Under the pieces are notes generated by a model. It saw only the letters and a program-made list of their open reading frames with translations. It did not search any database and was not told where the DNA came from. Positions 43,101-53,250 of a DNA stretch of 64,000 bases are shown here, piece by piece. The position numbers and the translations under genes were made by a program. Position 1 is the first letter of the stretch, and every line of letters starts with the position of its first letter. Source of the DNA: Hippopus hippopus (taxonomy: Eukaryota > Mollusca > Bivalvia > Cardiida > Cardiidae); the NCBI GenBank assembly GCA_946811185.2, contig OX328100.1, positions 17,534,999 to 17,598,998 of the forward strand. Reading direction: 5' to 3'.

Positions 43101-43561
43101 ACGAATTCCATCATTATGACATTTAACTCTTTCCATAACATAGATGACACCAGAAGCTATTGTGGACAGTGTAAATCAACATCAGACTGCACAAAATATG
43201 CAGTCTGATCTCTGATCTACACTGTCCACTGCTATATTCAAGGTAATGACCGAACTGGCTCTTGATCTTGCAGAGGGAATGTATTTTTAGCCTTAGTGAA
43301 AAAAAAAAAAGAATTAATTTATTCAGTAGTAAAAGAGTTAATAAGTCGTCTGCAAAAAATATGACTTTCAATATGGCCGATTTCAATTTTTTTCCGTGAT
43401 ACAGAGATTACAAAGTACAACATATACACAATAATATATATCTGTCTTACATCTTTCACAGCAGTCGTATCAGCAACACAACAAAATGTGATGTCACACT
43501 GTTCAACAACATCACATGGTGAGTTCCCTTTTAATGCCCCAGCCTTCACAAAGTCACGACA
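37026..43561 (-). CDS. GLYR1: GLYR1-type beta-hydroxyacid dehydrogenase, 3' part (six exons)
   Basis: NAD(P)-dependent dehydrogenase of the 3-hydroxyisobutyrate/glyoxylate-succinic semialdehyde reductase family. In animals the closest named member is GLYR1 (NP60/N-PAC), a nuclear PWWP-dehydrogenase that works with the KDM1B demethylase. Exons in transcript order: 43561-43451, 42364-42263, 40988-40826, 39656-39474, 38052-37928, 37100-37026, joining in frame to 252 residues plus TGA. Seen: CDITFCCVAD, GKCFVEMSTID, RGGVYLEAPVVGS, GQLTILASGD, TRMKLIINMVMGS and QQKDLRLALQLGD. The Gly-rich dinucleotide-binding exon and any PWWP exon are not found in the window. The catalytic lysine is present, and several motifs look closer to the enzymatic (plant-type) reductases than to vertebrate GLYR1, so the exact orthologue is uncertain. 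Confidence 0.88.
37187..37412. repeat. MITE-A in the last GLYR1-type intron
   Basis: TTAAGTCTTTACCAGATAAC start; centre GGTCAACAGC; end GGAAAGGGTAAAAC. Confidence 0.88.
37670..37915. repeat. MITE-A with two identical-type arms
   Basis: Both outer arms are the CAAAATTTTGGAC type (CCAAACAACAAGATTTTTGC left, GCAAGTCCAAAATTTTGTCG right). Left palindrome arm deleted. TTAA at both ends. Confidence 0.85.
37928..38052 (-). CDS. GLYR1: GLYR1-type exon e
   Basis: Encodes ILNQKYDPHFPLQHQQ, KDLRLALQLGDKVEQP and ITAAANE, the helical C-terminal domain with the conserved KDLRLA and AAANE motifs. Acceptor TTTCTTTTCAG, donor GTAAAG. A MITE-A end lies 10 nt beyond the donor. Confidence 0.9.
38100..38225 (-). 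repeat. SINE fragment (reverse)
   Basis: CAGCCAGTGCACAAATCCAC and CAAGCCACTGGCTGCTTTC match the 59.5-kb SINE body. Confidence 0.65.
38233..38440. repeat. 107-bp tandem duplication
   Basis: CTCATCGGTAAATATC at 38233 and 38340; each unit ends near TTTAATATGAGA and GGCCGTA. Confidence 0.85.
38904..39456. repeat. Cluster of three MITE-A copies
   Basis: 38904-39060 (right end lost), 39058-39232 (both arms of the CACATAATCC type), 39229-39456. The last two share TTAA at 39229-39232. Confidence 0.88.
39474..39656 (-). CDS. GLYR1: GLYR1-type exon d with catalytic Lys
   Basis: Encodes SDPGAATRMKLIINMVMGS to PTIIHKSQ. The Lys codon is at 39627-39625, four residues before the conserved Asn, which is the catalytic-lysine position of this family. 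Acceptor TATTACACAG, donor GTAACG. A MITE-A end lies 15 nt beyond the donor. Confidence 0.92.
39695..39945. repeat. MITE-C copy
   Basis: GCATCTGCAAAA-like start, core GTCAGCCTGCACAATCCGCG, end ACAACAGCATGGTTC. In the intron after exon c of the GLYR1-type gene. Confidence 0.82.
40510..40740. repeat. MITE-C copy
   Basis: GTCGTGCTCTGCGAAAAACA to CAGAGCATAGCTC; core TCAATCTGCACAGTCAGTGC. Confidence 0.8.
40826..40988 (-). CDS. GLYR1: GLYR1-type exon c
   Basis: Encodes AIQARGGVYLEAPV to KKSLYLG, including the family substrate-binding stretch. The usual PVSG reads PVVG here, so the Ser is replaced. Acceptor ATAATTTCAG, donor GTATGA, phase 1 end. Confidence 0.92.
41250..41550 (+). repeat. tRNA-derived SINE (family II), well-preserved head
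   Basis: CCCCGGTAGCTCAGTCGGTA and CTGGTTCGATCCCCGG look like a tRNA, but the acceptor does not pair. The sequence continues into the SINE body (GATGATAGTCATTGTGACAG, CACTGGCTGCCGCGATATA). Confidence 0.85.
41758..42206. repeat. Two adjacent MITE-A copies
   Basis: 41758-41986 and 41986-42206; the second is more decayed. They lie in the intron between GLYR1-type exons b and c, ending 57 nt from exon b. Confidence 0.85.
42263..42364 (-). CDS. GLYR1: GLYR1-type exon b
   Basis: 34 codons, IVFGSHGVLRG to TVQDVAE, containing the conserved MSTID turn of the Rossmann domain. Acceptor ATTTTTTCAG, donor GTAAGA. Confidence 0.9.
42560..42787. repeat. MITE-A copy
   Basis: ACAAAACGACAAAATTTTAG left, palindrome 42670-42727, GTGTGGTAAAGGATTAA right. 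Confidence 0.9.
42805..43135. repeat. SINE head fragment and decayed MITE-A
   Basis: GCATGGCTCAGTGGTAAAG (tRNA-like A box), then TTAACCCTATACCTAAATAA and core GAAAATTATAGTAACCAGC. Confidence 0.55.
43127..43342. repeat. MITE-B variant
   Basis: TTAACTCTTTCCATAACATA start; AACATCAGACTGCACAAA and inverse; end GTAGTAAAAGAGTTAA. The outer arms differ from the main MITE-B type. Confidence 0.78.
43451..43561 (-). CDS. GLYR1: GLYR1-type exon a (most 5' visible)
   Basis: 37 codons, phase 0/0, from CRDFVKAGALKGNSP to TTAVKD. Acceptor CTCTTTTCAG, donor GTAAGA. It corresponds to the end of the Rossmann domain; the preceding GxGxxG exon must lie upstream. Confidence 0.88.
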
Positions 43562-43857
43562 CTGAAAAGAGAAAGGAAACCATGTACAGTGACATTTACA
43601 GTAATTAGCCTGTTTGCTACTAGATATTAACCCATTGCCCTTAAGATTTTGGCACACATTTGTTTCAATAATATATCACTTAACCTATTTAGAAATAACC
43701 TACTTGAAAAGAGATCTCAATTTACATGAAGTGAACTCTAATTTGTAAAACATTTTGTTAGAGCCATGTATAGCAACTCATCTTTTAAGGGTAACTAGAT
43801 CTAGAGGATTATTATGTTTGTTTGTTTTTCAAAATAAGTCATGTGACCAGATCTTAA

Positions 43858-43957
43858 CTCTTAAAGTTAGCAAAAGCAGCACAATCAGAGAACAGAAATG
43901 ATTTTCAAAACAAAGTTCACCTGTAACCTTGACCTTTGACTCACGTAACCCAAAAAC
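43858..43957. repeat. GGGTCATGAGCAA-type repeat, left part
   Basis: Same sequence as the 33.2-kb repeat units up to ACCTTTGACTCACG; it is interrupted by element F. Confidence 0.65.
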
Positions 43958-43996
43958 AAGAGGGCCATGATGGCCCTGTATCGCTCTACTGGCTTT

Positions 43997-44231
43997 TTAA
44001 GCCTTTACCACACAAATCGAAGTGTTAATGACCCTGAAAGAGAAGGCTTTCAAAAACATTGTGAGAAAAGGACAACACGTTGTCAGCCAGTATTTTCTTC
44101 TTTTCCCACAATGTTTCCAAACCTATCAAAGACAGAAATAGTAATTTAAGCTACATTCAATTTGTCTTTTTGCAATGGCTTTAAACTTGGTACAGTAAAA
44201 AAAAAAATTGTCATTTCTTAAAGAGTAAAAT
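43997..44231. repeat. MITE-A nested in element F
   Basis: TTAAGCCTTTACCACACAAA start; core reduced (GACAACACGTTGTCAGCCAG). Confidence 0.82.
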
Positions 44232-44318
44232 TAATGTATCATGCGCTTAATTGGCACTGACAGAAACATACAGTATAAAAAGTCTGTATGGTAATAAACT
44301 TACTTTGAAAACATAACC

Positions 44319-44323
44319 TCCAC

Positions 44324-44354
<31 letters not shown>
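44319..44354. repeat. Poly-C tract
   Basis: About 33 consecutive Cs. Length may be unreliable in the assembly. Confidence 0.95.
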
Positions 44355-44355
<1 letters not shown>

Positions 44356-45084
44356 CCAAACGAAAACAGTCATATCTTTTTAAATGCAAAGATAATGTCA
44401 GTGAATACAAGCAGGTTTATTCATCAGCATGAAAGGTAAAGTTCTGAAAAAAATTGAGTGATAGAAACCTTACTTTAAATTAAACATTCCATTCATGTGA
44501 GCATAACCATTAGCATCAAAATAAATCACTCTCCCTTAAAACACAACATTTCCTCTCCAAAAAACTTGAATACCAAACTCCAATAATGTACAAGTGCAGT
44601 TTGATAATCAAGGGAGGTAAATAGTAACAAACTTTATCTTGCTATAACAGGAGTTATTTCCTTTGATTACTATTTTAAATTACAGTCACTATATAAGCCC
44701 ATGTTAAACTTGTGATCTCTGGGGCAGAGCCAATTTTGACCCCAGGGCTATAATATGAAGGAATTAGATAAAGGTCCATTAGATAAAGCTACATGCCAAA
44801 TTTGGTAGCCCTGGGCCTTATGGTTTCAGACAAGAAGATTTTCAAAGATGTTCAATATTTTTCAGTTTTGTTGCCATGGCAACCAGAGTTCTTGAAGGAA
44901 TCAAATTCTTTCAAGAACTTCTAAAGAGGACCATGGCAGGATCATTTCTGTGAAGTTTCATCAAATTTGGATGAGTAGTTTCCGAGAAGAAGAAGTTTGA
45001 AAAAAAAGTTAACGCACGCATGCACGGACGCACGACGGACACCGGGCCATGACATCAGCCTGCTGGCCTTCGGCCAGTGGAGCT

Positions 45085-45282
45085 AAAAACAACAGGGCAC
45101 CTCCTTGGGTCATGAGCAACACTTTTATAAAGTTTCAGTCCTTGGTCAAACGGCTTTTGAGTTCGAGTACAGAAACAAAAACATGGACAGGTTGACAGAT
45201 GGACGGAAGGACTGATGCATAGACAGACACATGGTGAAACCAGTAACTATACCCCCTCTACTTCATAGCTGGAAAGTATAAC
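45085..45282. repeat. GGGTCATGAGCAA-type repeat, right part
   Basis: Resumes at GGGCACCTCCTTGGGTCATG and runs through the conserved tail GACAGACACATGGTGAAACC to CCCTCTACTTCATAG. Confidence 0.7.
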
Positions 45283-45441
45283 AAACATTTTGCATTTTTG
45301 ATCAGATGTGTCACACAACACTGGAAAGACCAAGCTTAGCTTTAGAACAGACTACATATCAAGTACTATCTAGTCCTCATCTATACAGTCCTCAGGAACT
45401 GCGTTTGTGACAGACATTTTGAAAAGTCAAGAATCTTGCCA

Positions 45442-45895
45442 TAACTCTTTACCACACAATTCAAAGTTTCAACAACCCTGACAGAAAATTTTTTGAAAAC
45501 AATGTGAGAACAGGCGAAAATGCTGGTAACCGGCATTAACTCCTACTCCCACACTGATCAGTGTCTTTCCTTAACCCATTACCACACAATCCTGAGTTTT
45601 AACGACCCTGAGAAAGAAGCCTTTTGAAAACATTGAGGGAAAAGGAGAAAATGCTGGTAACCAGCATTTTCTCCTTTTCCCACGTTTTCTACCATGTCAA
45701 GGATAGAAATCACTAATTTAGCAACATTTAATTTGTCGTCTGCAAATGCTTTCAAATTGGTCCAGTCAAAAATTTTGTCGTTTGGTAAAGAGTTAAAAAG
45801 ACCAATGCAATCATATGAGCCACCTTCAATTTGTCTTATGAAGGTGCTTTCAATTTGCTTGATTCTAAAATTTTGGTGTTTGGAAAAGAGCTCCA
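45442..45895. repeat. MITE-A run: partial, full, fragment
   Basis: 45442-45571 left part, 45571-45795 full copy with TTAA ends, 45829-45895 right-arm fragment (CTTATGAAGGTGCTTTCAAT). Confidence 0.85.
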
Positions 45896-46209
45896 CAACA
45901 GTAACTGTTGTTTACAAATGTACCATATATTAGATGAAATACTGGTGATAAAACAGAACAAATGCCCTTTGTTATATACAAACAATTCATAGTGATTCTT
46001 TAGACTTAACATCAATTCTAATCCAGCCAATGCATGACAATTTTGTCCAGAGTACTTCCATGATCAGCCTTCACATATCTGCATTCTTATCTTGGTCTAC
46101 ACTTCTGCCCCTTCTATCAATAATTTTAGTCAACATTTTTACATTTAGTGATAAAAAAGTGAATAAATCTGCTTTTGCCATAGTAAGCAGCATCATGTCC
46201 AACGAATAG

Positions 46210-46420
46210 GGGGAAATACTCTATACCGAATCACAAATCTTTGGACTGGACCAAATTCAAAGCATTTTCAGACGTCAAATTCAATGTATCTGATATGATG
46301 ATTTATGTCTTTGATAGGGTAGAAAACATTGGAGAAAAGGGAGAAAATGCTGGATACCAGTGTTTTCAAAAGCTTCTTTCCCCAAAGTTATTAATAATTG
46401 GGATAGTTAAGTGTACGGAA
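46210..46420. repeat. MITE-A copy, right palindrome arm deleted
   Basis: GGACTGGACCAAATTCAAAG and GAAAATGCTGGATACCAG. Confidence 0.75.
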
Positions 46421-46482
46421 GTGACTGATACCTCTTGAGTGTTCCCTACTTCTCCCATACCTTATCAGCTCTGGGATAAAAC

Positions 46483-47620
46483 AAGAGGGCCATGATGGCC
46501 CTGTATCGCTCCACTGGCTATTAAGTAAAAACACTACAAGCCAAACATTACAATATTCAGCAAATTGATTTCAAACACGAGGACATGCAAACATTTTTCT
46601 ATCTAATCCTACGAGAAAGTTGTGATCCATGGGCAAAGCCAATTTTGATTGCAAAGCTATAATTATTTGAATCCTGGTGGAGGTCCACAATATAAAGCTC
46701 CATACCAAATAATTCAGTTCTTAAATGTTATAAACAAGAAGATTTTCAAATTTTTCTCAATTTGGGCACCCTTGATAGAGACCCCCTAGATAAAGCTAAA
46801 TGCAAAATTTGATAGCCCTAGCCCTTATAGCTAGATGCGAAAGATTTTCCTATATAAGCCCGCCCATGTAAAACATGTTACCCCCCGGAGCGAAGTCAAA
46901 TTTGACCCTCGGCTATAATTTGGACACCCTTGGTACAGGTCCACTAGATAAAGCTACATGCCAAATTTGGTCGCCCTAGGCCCCATGGCTAGGTCAAAGA
47001 AGAATTTTAAAGTTCTCCCTGTATAAGCCCATGTAAAACTTGTTATATAAGCCCATGTAAAACTTGTTACCCCCGGGCAGGGCCTAATTTGACCCCAGGG
47101 CTATAATTTGAACAATCTTGGCAGAGGTCCACTAGATAAAGCTACATGCCAAATTTGGTAGCTCTAGGCCCTATGGCTAGGTAGAAGAGGAATTTTAAAG
47201 TTCTCCCTAAATAAGCCCATGTATAACTTGTAACCCCCGGGGCGGGGCCAATTTTGACCCCAGGGCTATAAATTGAAGAAACTTGGTAGAGGTCCACTAG
47301 ATAAAGCTACATGCCAAATTTGGTAGCCCTTGGCCTTACGGTTTCAGACAAGAAGATTTTCAAAGATTTTCAAAATTTTTCAGTTTTGTTGCCATGGCAA
47401 CCAGAGTTTTTGAAGGAATTAAATTCTTTCAAGAAATTCTGAAGAGGACCATGGCAGGATGATTTCTGTGAAGTTTCATCAAAATTGGATGGGTAGTTTC
47501 AGAGAAGAAGACGTTTTAAAAAAAAGTTAACGGACGGACGGACGGACGGACGGACGGACGAACGACGGACAACAGGCCATGACATAAGCCCGCTGGCCTT
47601 CGGCCAGTGGAGCTAAAAAC
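46483..47620. mobile_element. Element F, copy 2
   Basis: The same two ends as copy 1. Internally it has several tandem units of about 165-170 bp beginning TATAAGCCCATGTAAAAC (46853, 47022, 47046, 47211), each with GCTACATGCCAAATTTGG. A (GGAC)n run lies at 47529-47565. Both copies are followed by AAAAAC, which could be part of the element or a target preference. Confidence 0.75.
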
Positions 47621-47817
47621 GAATAGATCTAAACATTTTTTAGGCAAAGAAAGACCTTATCAAAGGACAAAAAAGGCTATATAGGAAAAAAAAGTCAAAG
47701 AGGGGAAAACATATTTTTTCATTTATTTTCTCCAAAAAGCGTTAAGCTTGATCACTTATGATTACACTGATGATGTATTGGTGAGGTTGAAAGATATGTA
47801 TCTAAATTATTTACCCA

Positions 47818-48915
47818 TTAACCTTTACCACACGATCTTCAGTTTTAATGATCCAGAGAAAAAAAGCTTTTGAAAACATTGTAGGAAAAGGAGAAAATGC
47901 TGGTAACCAGCATTTTCTCCTTTTCCCCAAAGTTTTTTACTCGAACAGAGACAAATTTCATTGCTTGAATCATAATTATTTAATTTGTCGTCTGCATATG
48001 CTTTGAATTTGGATGAGTTTATAATTTTGTCATTCAGTAAAGAGTTAACCCTTTAGCACACAATCCACAGTTTTAACAACTCTTATGAAAACATTGTGGG
48101 AAAGGAGAAAATGCGGAGAACATGCATTTCCTTCTTTTTCCACAATGTTTTCTACCTTATCATAAACATAAACATAATTATGTCATTTGTGCTAATTCTT
48201 TTTGTTGTCTGCAGATGCTTTTAATTTGGTCACCATGTTTAACTCCTCACAGAATGAATAAACTTGAGACTCATTCAAACTAAAAGCATTTGCAGATGAA
48301 ATATTAACTCTTTACCAGATGACAAAATTTTAGACTGGTCCAAATTAAAAGCATTAGCAGATGACAAAATTAAAGTGACTCAAAAATTGGAATTTGTTTT
48401 GGGAAGGGTAGAAAACATTGTGGCAAAAGGAGAAAATGCTGGTTACCAGCATTTTCTCCTTTTCCCACAATGTTTTCAAAAGGCCTACTTCTCAGCGTCG
48501 TTAAAACTCGGGATTGTTTGGTAAAGGGTTAAATACTGCTCAAATCATGTTTTTGTTTTGGTCCTGTGAAAGGCTAGAAAACATAATGGGAAGTGGAGAA
48601 AATGCTGATTACCAGCATTTTCTCCTTTTTTCCTTTTCCAACAGCGTTTTCAAAGCTTCACTGTCGTAAAACCTTGGGATTGTGTAGTTAACCCTTTACC
48701 ACACAATCCCGACTTTTAACGACCCTGAGAAAGAAGCCTTCTGAAAACATTGTAGGAAAAGGAGAAAATGCTGGTAATCAGCATTTTCTCCTTTTCCCAC
48801 AATGTTTTCTTCCCTTCCCAAAACAAATTTTAAATTTTCAGTCACTTTTATTTTGTCGTCTGCAAATGCTTTCAATTTGGACCAGTCTAAAATTTTGTCG
48901 TTTGGTAAAGAATTA
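47818..48915. repeat. Six MITE-A copies head to tail
   Basis: Copies 47818-48048, 48045-48242, fragment 48239-48307, 48304-48532, 48529-48691, 48688-48915. Neighbours share one TTAA at each boundary. Orientation alternates between CACACAATCC-first and GACAAAATTT-first. Confidence 0.9.
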
Positions 48916-48974
48916 AGGATTAAACAGAATGTAGAAATAGAAAAAAATCCACTATTACAAGCAAAAGCTCCTTA

Positions 48975-49320
48975 TGCCTAATGTGCCTATTTTTTTTTCC
49001 TTTTATAAGTTCTTTTGGAAGAAGGACTTTGAAAAAATTCTGTAAAAAGCTAATAATGCTGCTAACGAGATTTTCTTCTTTTTCCCAAAAAATGTTTTAC
49101 CAAACACTTTCACCTGATAACTTTGCTACACAACAAATATGTAGACTTGTCCAAATTAAAAGCATTTGCAGACAACAAAATCAATGTGACTCAAATCATG
49201 GAGTTTGTTTTTGATAGAATAGAAAAACTTGCGAGAAAAGGAGAAATGCTGGCTACCACAATTTTTCACCTTTTCTCGCACTGTTTTCAAACAGCTTCTT
49301 CCTCAGGGTTGTTTTAAGGT
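48975..49320. repeat. Two decayed MITE-A copies
   Basis: A first around 49010-49105, a second 49107-49320 with CAACAAATATGTAGACTTG and core GGAGAAATGCTGGCTACCA. Confidence 0.75.
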
Positions 49321-50640
49321 CTACGACCCCTAAAGGAAAACAGCTATTTCCACTATAATATTATCCTACAAAATTTGCTATGATTAAAAATGAGTATTAT
49401 TGTACTACTTTAACAGAGCCACTTTTTCCTTTTTTTCCTTCTTAGAATTATCATTTATAAATCTAAAACCACTATATTCTCATTACAAAGGGAGATAATG
49501 TGCATATGTTTTTGTCATGGATAGTGAATCAAAAGTGCACCCATGTTTTTTTGCACATATGGTAATACTATTGCATAGTGGTGGGCTGATGATCAACTAT
49601 AGTCGAAAGTCAGTTGGTTTTGGCTTCCGATTCCGATAATCGATTGAGAAATCCCGGAATCGATTGTAGTCGGTTCCTGAACTCGCTTGGTGCCAAAACT
49701 TGAATTCTGGTTTTTAGTGCTTGGTTTTGTGACTATTATTAATCACAATATTGGATTAAACATAGTGGGTAACAAACACGAAAATTGGCCGGAAAAATGA
49801 GAAAGAAATCTTTGTCCATGGATGTCTTGACAGAACTTGACAACTTGGCAAGTTTCTCATTTGATCCCTGAGCCCGGGTTTTGACACTTGGAAATTTTAA
49901 ATGACCTGTCTTTGACGCTGAAAAATATCTGCCTAAATGTCAATCTGACGCAAGAAATTATCAAATAGAACTTCATATAACCTAGCTTGCACGCATCTGG
50001 CAGAAATACAGGCTAAACACGATCAGTATAAAATGCGAAGGACACGCGGATGATAATGAAGCTGGCGAGTCATTTATGACAAAGTAACAAAGGTGTTAAT
50101 CCTCTTACCTAGTGTAAAGTGACAGATTTTAAAGTTACCTGCTATTCAAACTGACTAATTGATGTCAAATCATGTAGTAATACTTCTCCAAAAATTAACT
50201 GCCACGAAAAAATAGATCGCCACAAAAAACGTGAAAACCCATGACACTACAATGAGCAGCGTGGCATCGTCCGATCAGAGGGACTTCGTGCTCAGGTGAG
50301 CTAAAAAATCTGTCCGTTAGAAAAATCTGTCACATACATCGTTAAAGCAGGATTGTGTGTTAAAGGGTTAATAAGACCTTTCTCCAGAATGTGCAGTCTG
50401 ATCTCGAAGACCTACCCTGTCTGCTTTAGTCAGATGTTCTGAAAAGAACAGCTCTCAAATAGCAATATCTTAAATACAGACTTAGAATGTCCAGTTATAG
50501 TTAATTAGCGTAACAAGATTAATTCCAACCAAACAATACTTTAATAGCCTTGTGTTATTTGGGTTACTGTTATATTGAAATACTGGTAAAAATATTCAGA
50601 TCTGCGTCATCAATTTTGCACCATATAGGTTAACCACCCT
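49321..50640. other. No gene recognised
   Basis: Unassigned, less repeat-dense. 49580-49690 holds AGTCGAAAGTCAGTTGGTTT and TTCCGATAATCGATTGAG, short internally repetitive words. Confidence 0.5.
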
Positions 50641-50740
50641 CCAGGCAGTGAAATTGACTTTTGTTGCTTTTGCCCATAGTGTACATCAAGATCAGTCTGC
50701 ACAGAATGTGCAGTATGGTCTTTGATTTACTCTGTCCACT
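50640..50740. repeat. MITE-B fragment
   Basis: ACATCAAGATCAGTCTGCAC and ATGTGCAGTATGGTC. Confidence 0.65.
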
Positions 50741-50837
50741 ACTTGTTATGTATTCTGATAGAAATAACATTAGCAGGAATATTTCTAGGCAGTTGTTCCA
50801 GTTTGAAAATAGAATCTATTCCAATTTGGATTTGCTT

Positions 50838-51512
50838 TACCCTTCATTCTAACAATTTCAGACCTTTCAGCATCCCTGAGGAAGATGGCGTTTGAAAACA
50901 TTGTGGTAAAAGCCAAAACTGCTGGTAATCAGCATTTTCTTCTTTTCCCACAATGTTTTCTACCTTTTGAAAGACAAATTTCTTGTGTTGAGTAACATTT
51001 AATTTGCCATCTGTAATTCCTATCAATTTTCACAGGGCTGAAATTCTGTTGTGTCTTATCTTGTAAAGAGGTGAGTCTTTACCTAACAGCATAATTTTAA
51101 ACCGGTCCAAATTCAAGGTATTCACAGGTGACATAAAGGGGCTTAACTCTTTACCAAACAACAAAATTTTAGACTTGTCCAAATTGAAAGCATTTGCAGA
51201 CGACAAAATAAACATGACTCAAAAATTGAAACTTGACTTTAGAAGAGTAGAAAACATTGTGGGAAAAGGCGAAAATGCTGGTTACCAGCATTTTCTCCTT
51301 TTCCCACAATGTTTTCAGAAGGCTTCTTCCTCTGGGTCGTGAAAACCAGGGATTGTTTGGTAAAGGGTTAACTAATGGACTATTTCATTGGAAGGGCAGT
51401 AAGCATTGTGGGAAAAGGACAAAATGCTGGTTACGAGCATTTTAACCTTTTCCTACAATGTTTTCAAAAGGCCTATCTCTTAAAGGTTTTTAAAAATCAT
51501 GTTAAGGGTTAA
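50838..51512. repeat. Cluster of four MITE-A copies or parts
   Basis: 50838-51074, arm fragment 51074-51146, 51143-51371 (very clean), 51368-51512 (left arm mostly lost). Confidence 0.87.
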
Positions 51513-51764
51513 AAACTATGGAACTATTACCTATGCACCCTTTCTCACAATGTTATTACCAATATCAGCAGGTTTTGTTACAATCTAATGGTTGACAAGG
51601 GAATTAGAATTATGCATACATCATGACATTTTGTGTCAAGCCCATAAATAATAATTATTGGAAGGCCCATGAATATTTCATGTTCATTAATCTAATAATA
51701 GTGTTACAACACTCGGCCTTCGTGTTTGACATTCCTACAACTTCCCCTACATGACTTCACCAGT
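51513..51764. other. No gene recognised
   Basis: AT-rich linker between MITE-A clusters. Confidence 0.5.
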
Positions 51765-52166
51765 TTAAGCTTTCACTACACGATCCCAAGTTTCAACTGG
51801 AAGGCTTTTGAAAACATAGTAGAAAAAGGAGAAAATGCTGGTAACCAGCATTTTCTCCTTTTCCCACATGTTTTCCACCCCGTCAAGGACAGAAATCATT
51901 CACTGAGATGCACTGAATTTGTCGTCTGCAAAAGCTTTCAATTGGGTCCAAAATTTCGAAGTGTGGTGAAGAGTTGATACCAGAAGAAAAAATTTTAGAT
52001 GTGGCCAAACTGAAAGCTGTAGACATTCAATATAATATAGCTCAAACAATGGGATTTGTCCTTGTCAGGGTAGAAAACATTGTGAAAAAAAACAAAGAAT
52101 GCTGGTTAACAGCATTCTTTCATTTTCCAGGGTCATCAGAACACGAGATTGTTTGGTAAAGGGTTA
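51765..52166. repeat. Two adjacent MITE-A copies
   Basis: 51765-51977 and 51974-52166. In the second, both arms carry AAAGAATGC / GCATTCTTT. Confidence 0.87.
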
Positions 52167-52194
52167 ACCGCCAGTTGAACATTTACACTTTCTT

Positions 52195-52375
52195 CTGGTT
52201 CGTATTCTTCAACTATTCTTAAGATCAATCTTCGTCTTATTCTCAAAATTTTTCTAGATTTAAAAGGAGCACAACTTCTGATTGGCTACACCATATTGTT
52301 AAGCCAATCAGAAGTTTTGTTAATTCCTAAATCTAGAATTGGACTTAGAACGAAATTAATAACAGTGAATATAGG
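52195..52375. repeat. Palindromic repeat E, copy 2
   Basis: CAACTTCTGATTGGCTACAC against TTAAGCCAATCAGAAGTT, outer arms TTTTTCTAGATTTAAA / TTCCTAAATCTAGAAT. Confidence 0.78.
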
Positions 52376-52420
52376 CCTGAGCTTTCCTGCCAATCTGATT
52401 GCTATAGCAAGTAGAGGCTA

Positions 52421-52540
52421 TTGTTTACATTTTTTTCCTGTTGTAAGGCCTCTTGGGGCCTTAAGCACAGATTTACTATTGTTTACATTTTTTTCCTGTT
52501 ATAAGGCCTCTTGGGGCCTTAAGCACAGATTTACTATTAC
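52421..52540. repeat. 57-bp tandem duplication
   Basis: TTGTTTACATTTTTTTCCTG to TAAGCACAGATTTACTA occurs twice; each unit holds the palindrome GGCCTCTTGGGGCC. Confidence 0.9.
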
Positions 52541-52714
52541 CAGTTCTAAGTCTAAATGAATCTGATAATTTTTGTAGGGCAAATTTAAGGCCATTTTTGA
52601 GAATACTTAGGGGGAAAAAAGGTATCTGACAGTGTAGATCCAAGACCAGACTGCATCTTCCTTGATGGCTAACCCTGATCCATGGGATGAAGTGATGTCT
52701 AGAAAGCTCAAAGA

Positions 52715-52925
52715 TTTGAAACCATCCTCAGTTTTAAAGACCCTGAGTAAGAAAGCTTTTGAAAACTTTGTGGGAAAAGGAGAAAACCTTGGTACCAGTG
52801 TTTTCTTTTCCCACGATGTTTTCTACCCTATAAAAGACAAATTCTATTACTTGAGCTATCTTTAATTTGTTGTCTGCAAATTGTTATGGACAATTCTAAA
52901 ATTTTGTCACTTGGTACAGAGTGAA
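52715..52925. repeat. MITE-A copy, left end lost
   Basis: ACCATCCTCAGTTTTAAAGA to TTTTGTCACTTGGTACAGAG. A MITE-B scrap (GTGTAGATCCAAGACCAGAC) precedes it. Confidence 0.8.
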
Positions 52926-53250
52926 TTTCAGCGATTATGATTCACTTGGTCATCAAGAGTAACGTTTTAAGTCAAAAAATTTATATACAAAAAATAAGTT
53001 TGTTTGAATATACTTGTGAATTATTGTAATATTATTCCAGAACTATTCAGTATCCATGACATTGTAGATCTTTGACTTGGATGTATTTAAAAAAATGCAT
53101 CTATTCTAATCTGTATGAAAAAGGAAATTTTAGAAATCTTATGCACTGACTTACACATCCCATCCAAAGGTCAAGTCAATGTGCAATACTGGTATACATG
53201 AGCAAAGCTCTAGAAAAAGGGGGTTTAATGCATCTTCATTATGCATCATA

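Larger units (their letters stand above)
43958..45084. mobile_element. Element F, copy 1 (AAGAGGGCC...GGCCAGTGGAGCT)
   Basis: A 1.1-kb element that begins with the palindrome GGGCCATGATGGCCC and ends with the hairpin CTGGCCTTCGGCCAG. It has an internal CGCACG/GGAC-rich stretch before the 3' end. It interrupts a copy of the GGGTCATGAGCAA repeat, whose halves resume at 43957 and 45085. A MITE-A is nested inside at 43997-44231 and a poly-C tract at 44319-44354. Confidence 0.75.

Noticed and set aside
44319..44354. Long poly-C tract as a functional i-motif/G4 site
   Set aside because: Lies in a decayed repeat; length is likely sequencing-sensitive, and nothing else supports function.
45396..45447. 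Short - strand frame MSVTNAVPEDCIDED
   Set aside because: Only 15 codons without splice or promoter support.
46441..46470. Donor-like GATAAGGTATGG on - as a missing GLYR1-type exon
   Set aside because: The adjacent reading frame does not resemble the Rossmann N-terminus and borders element F.
47818..48915. CRISPR-like regular palindromes
   Set aside because: Eukaryotic context, units far too long, TTAA-bounded MITE structure, no spacers or cas genes.
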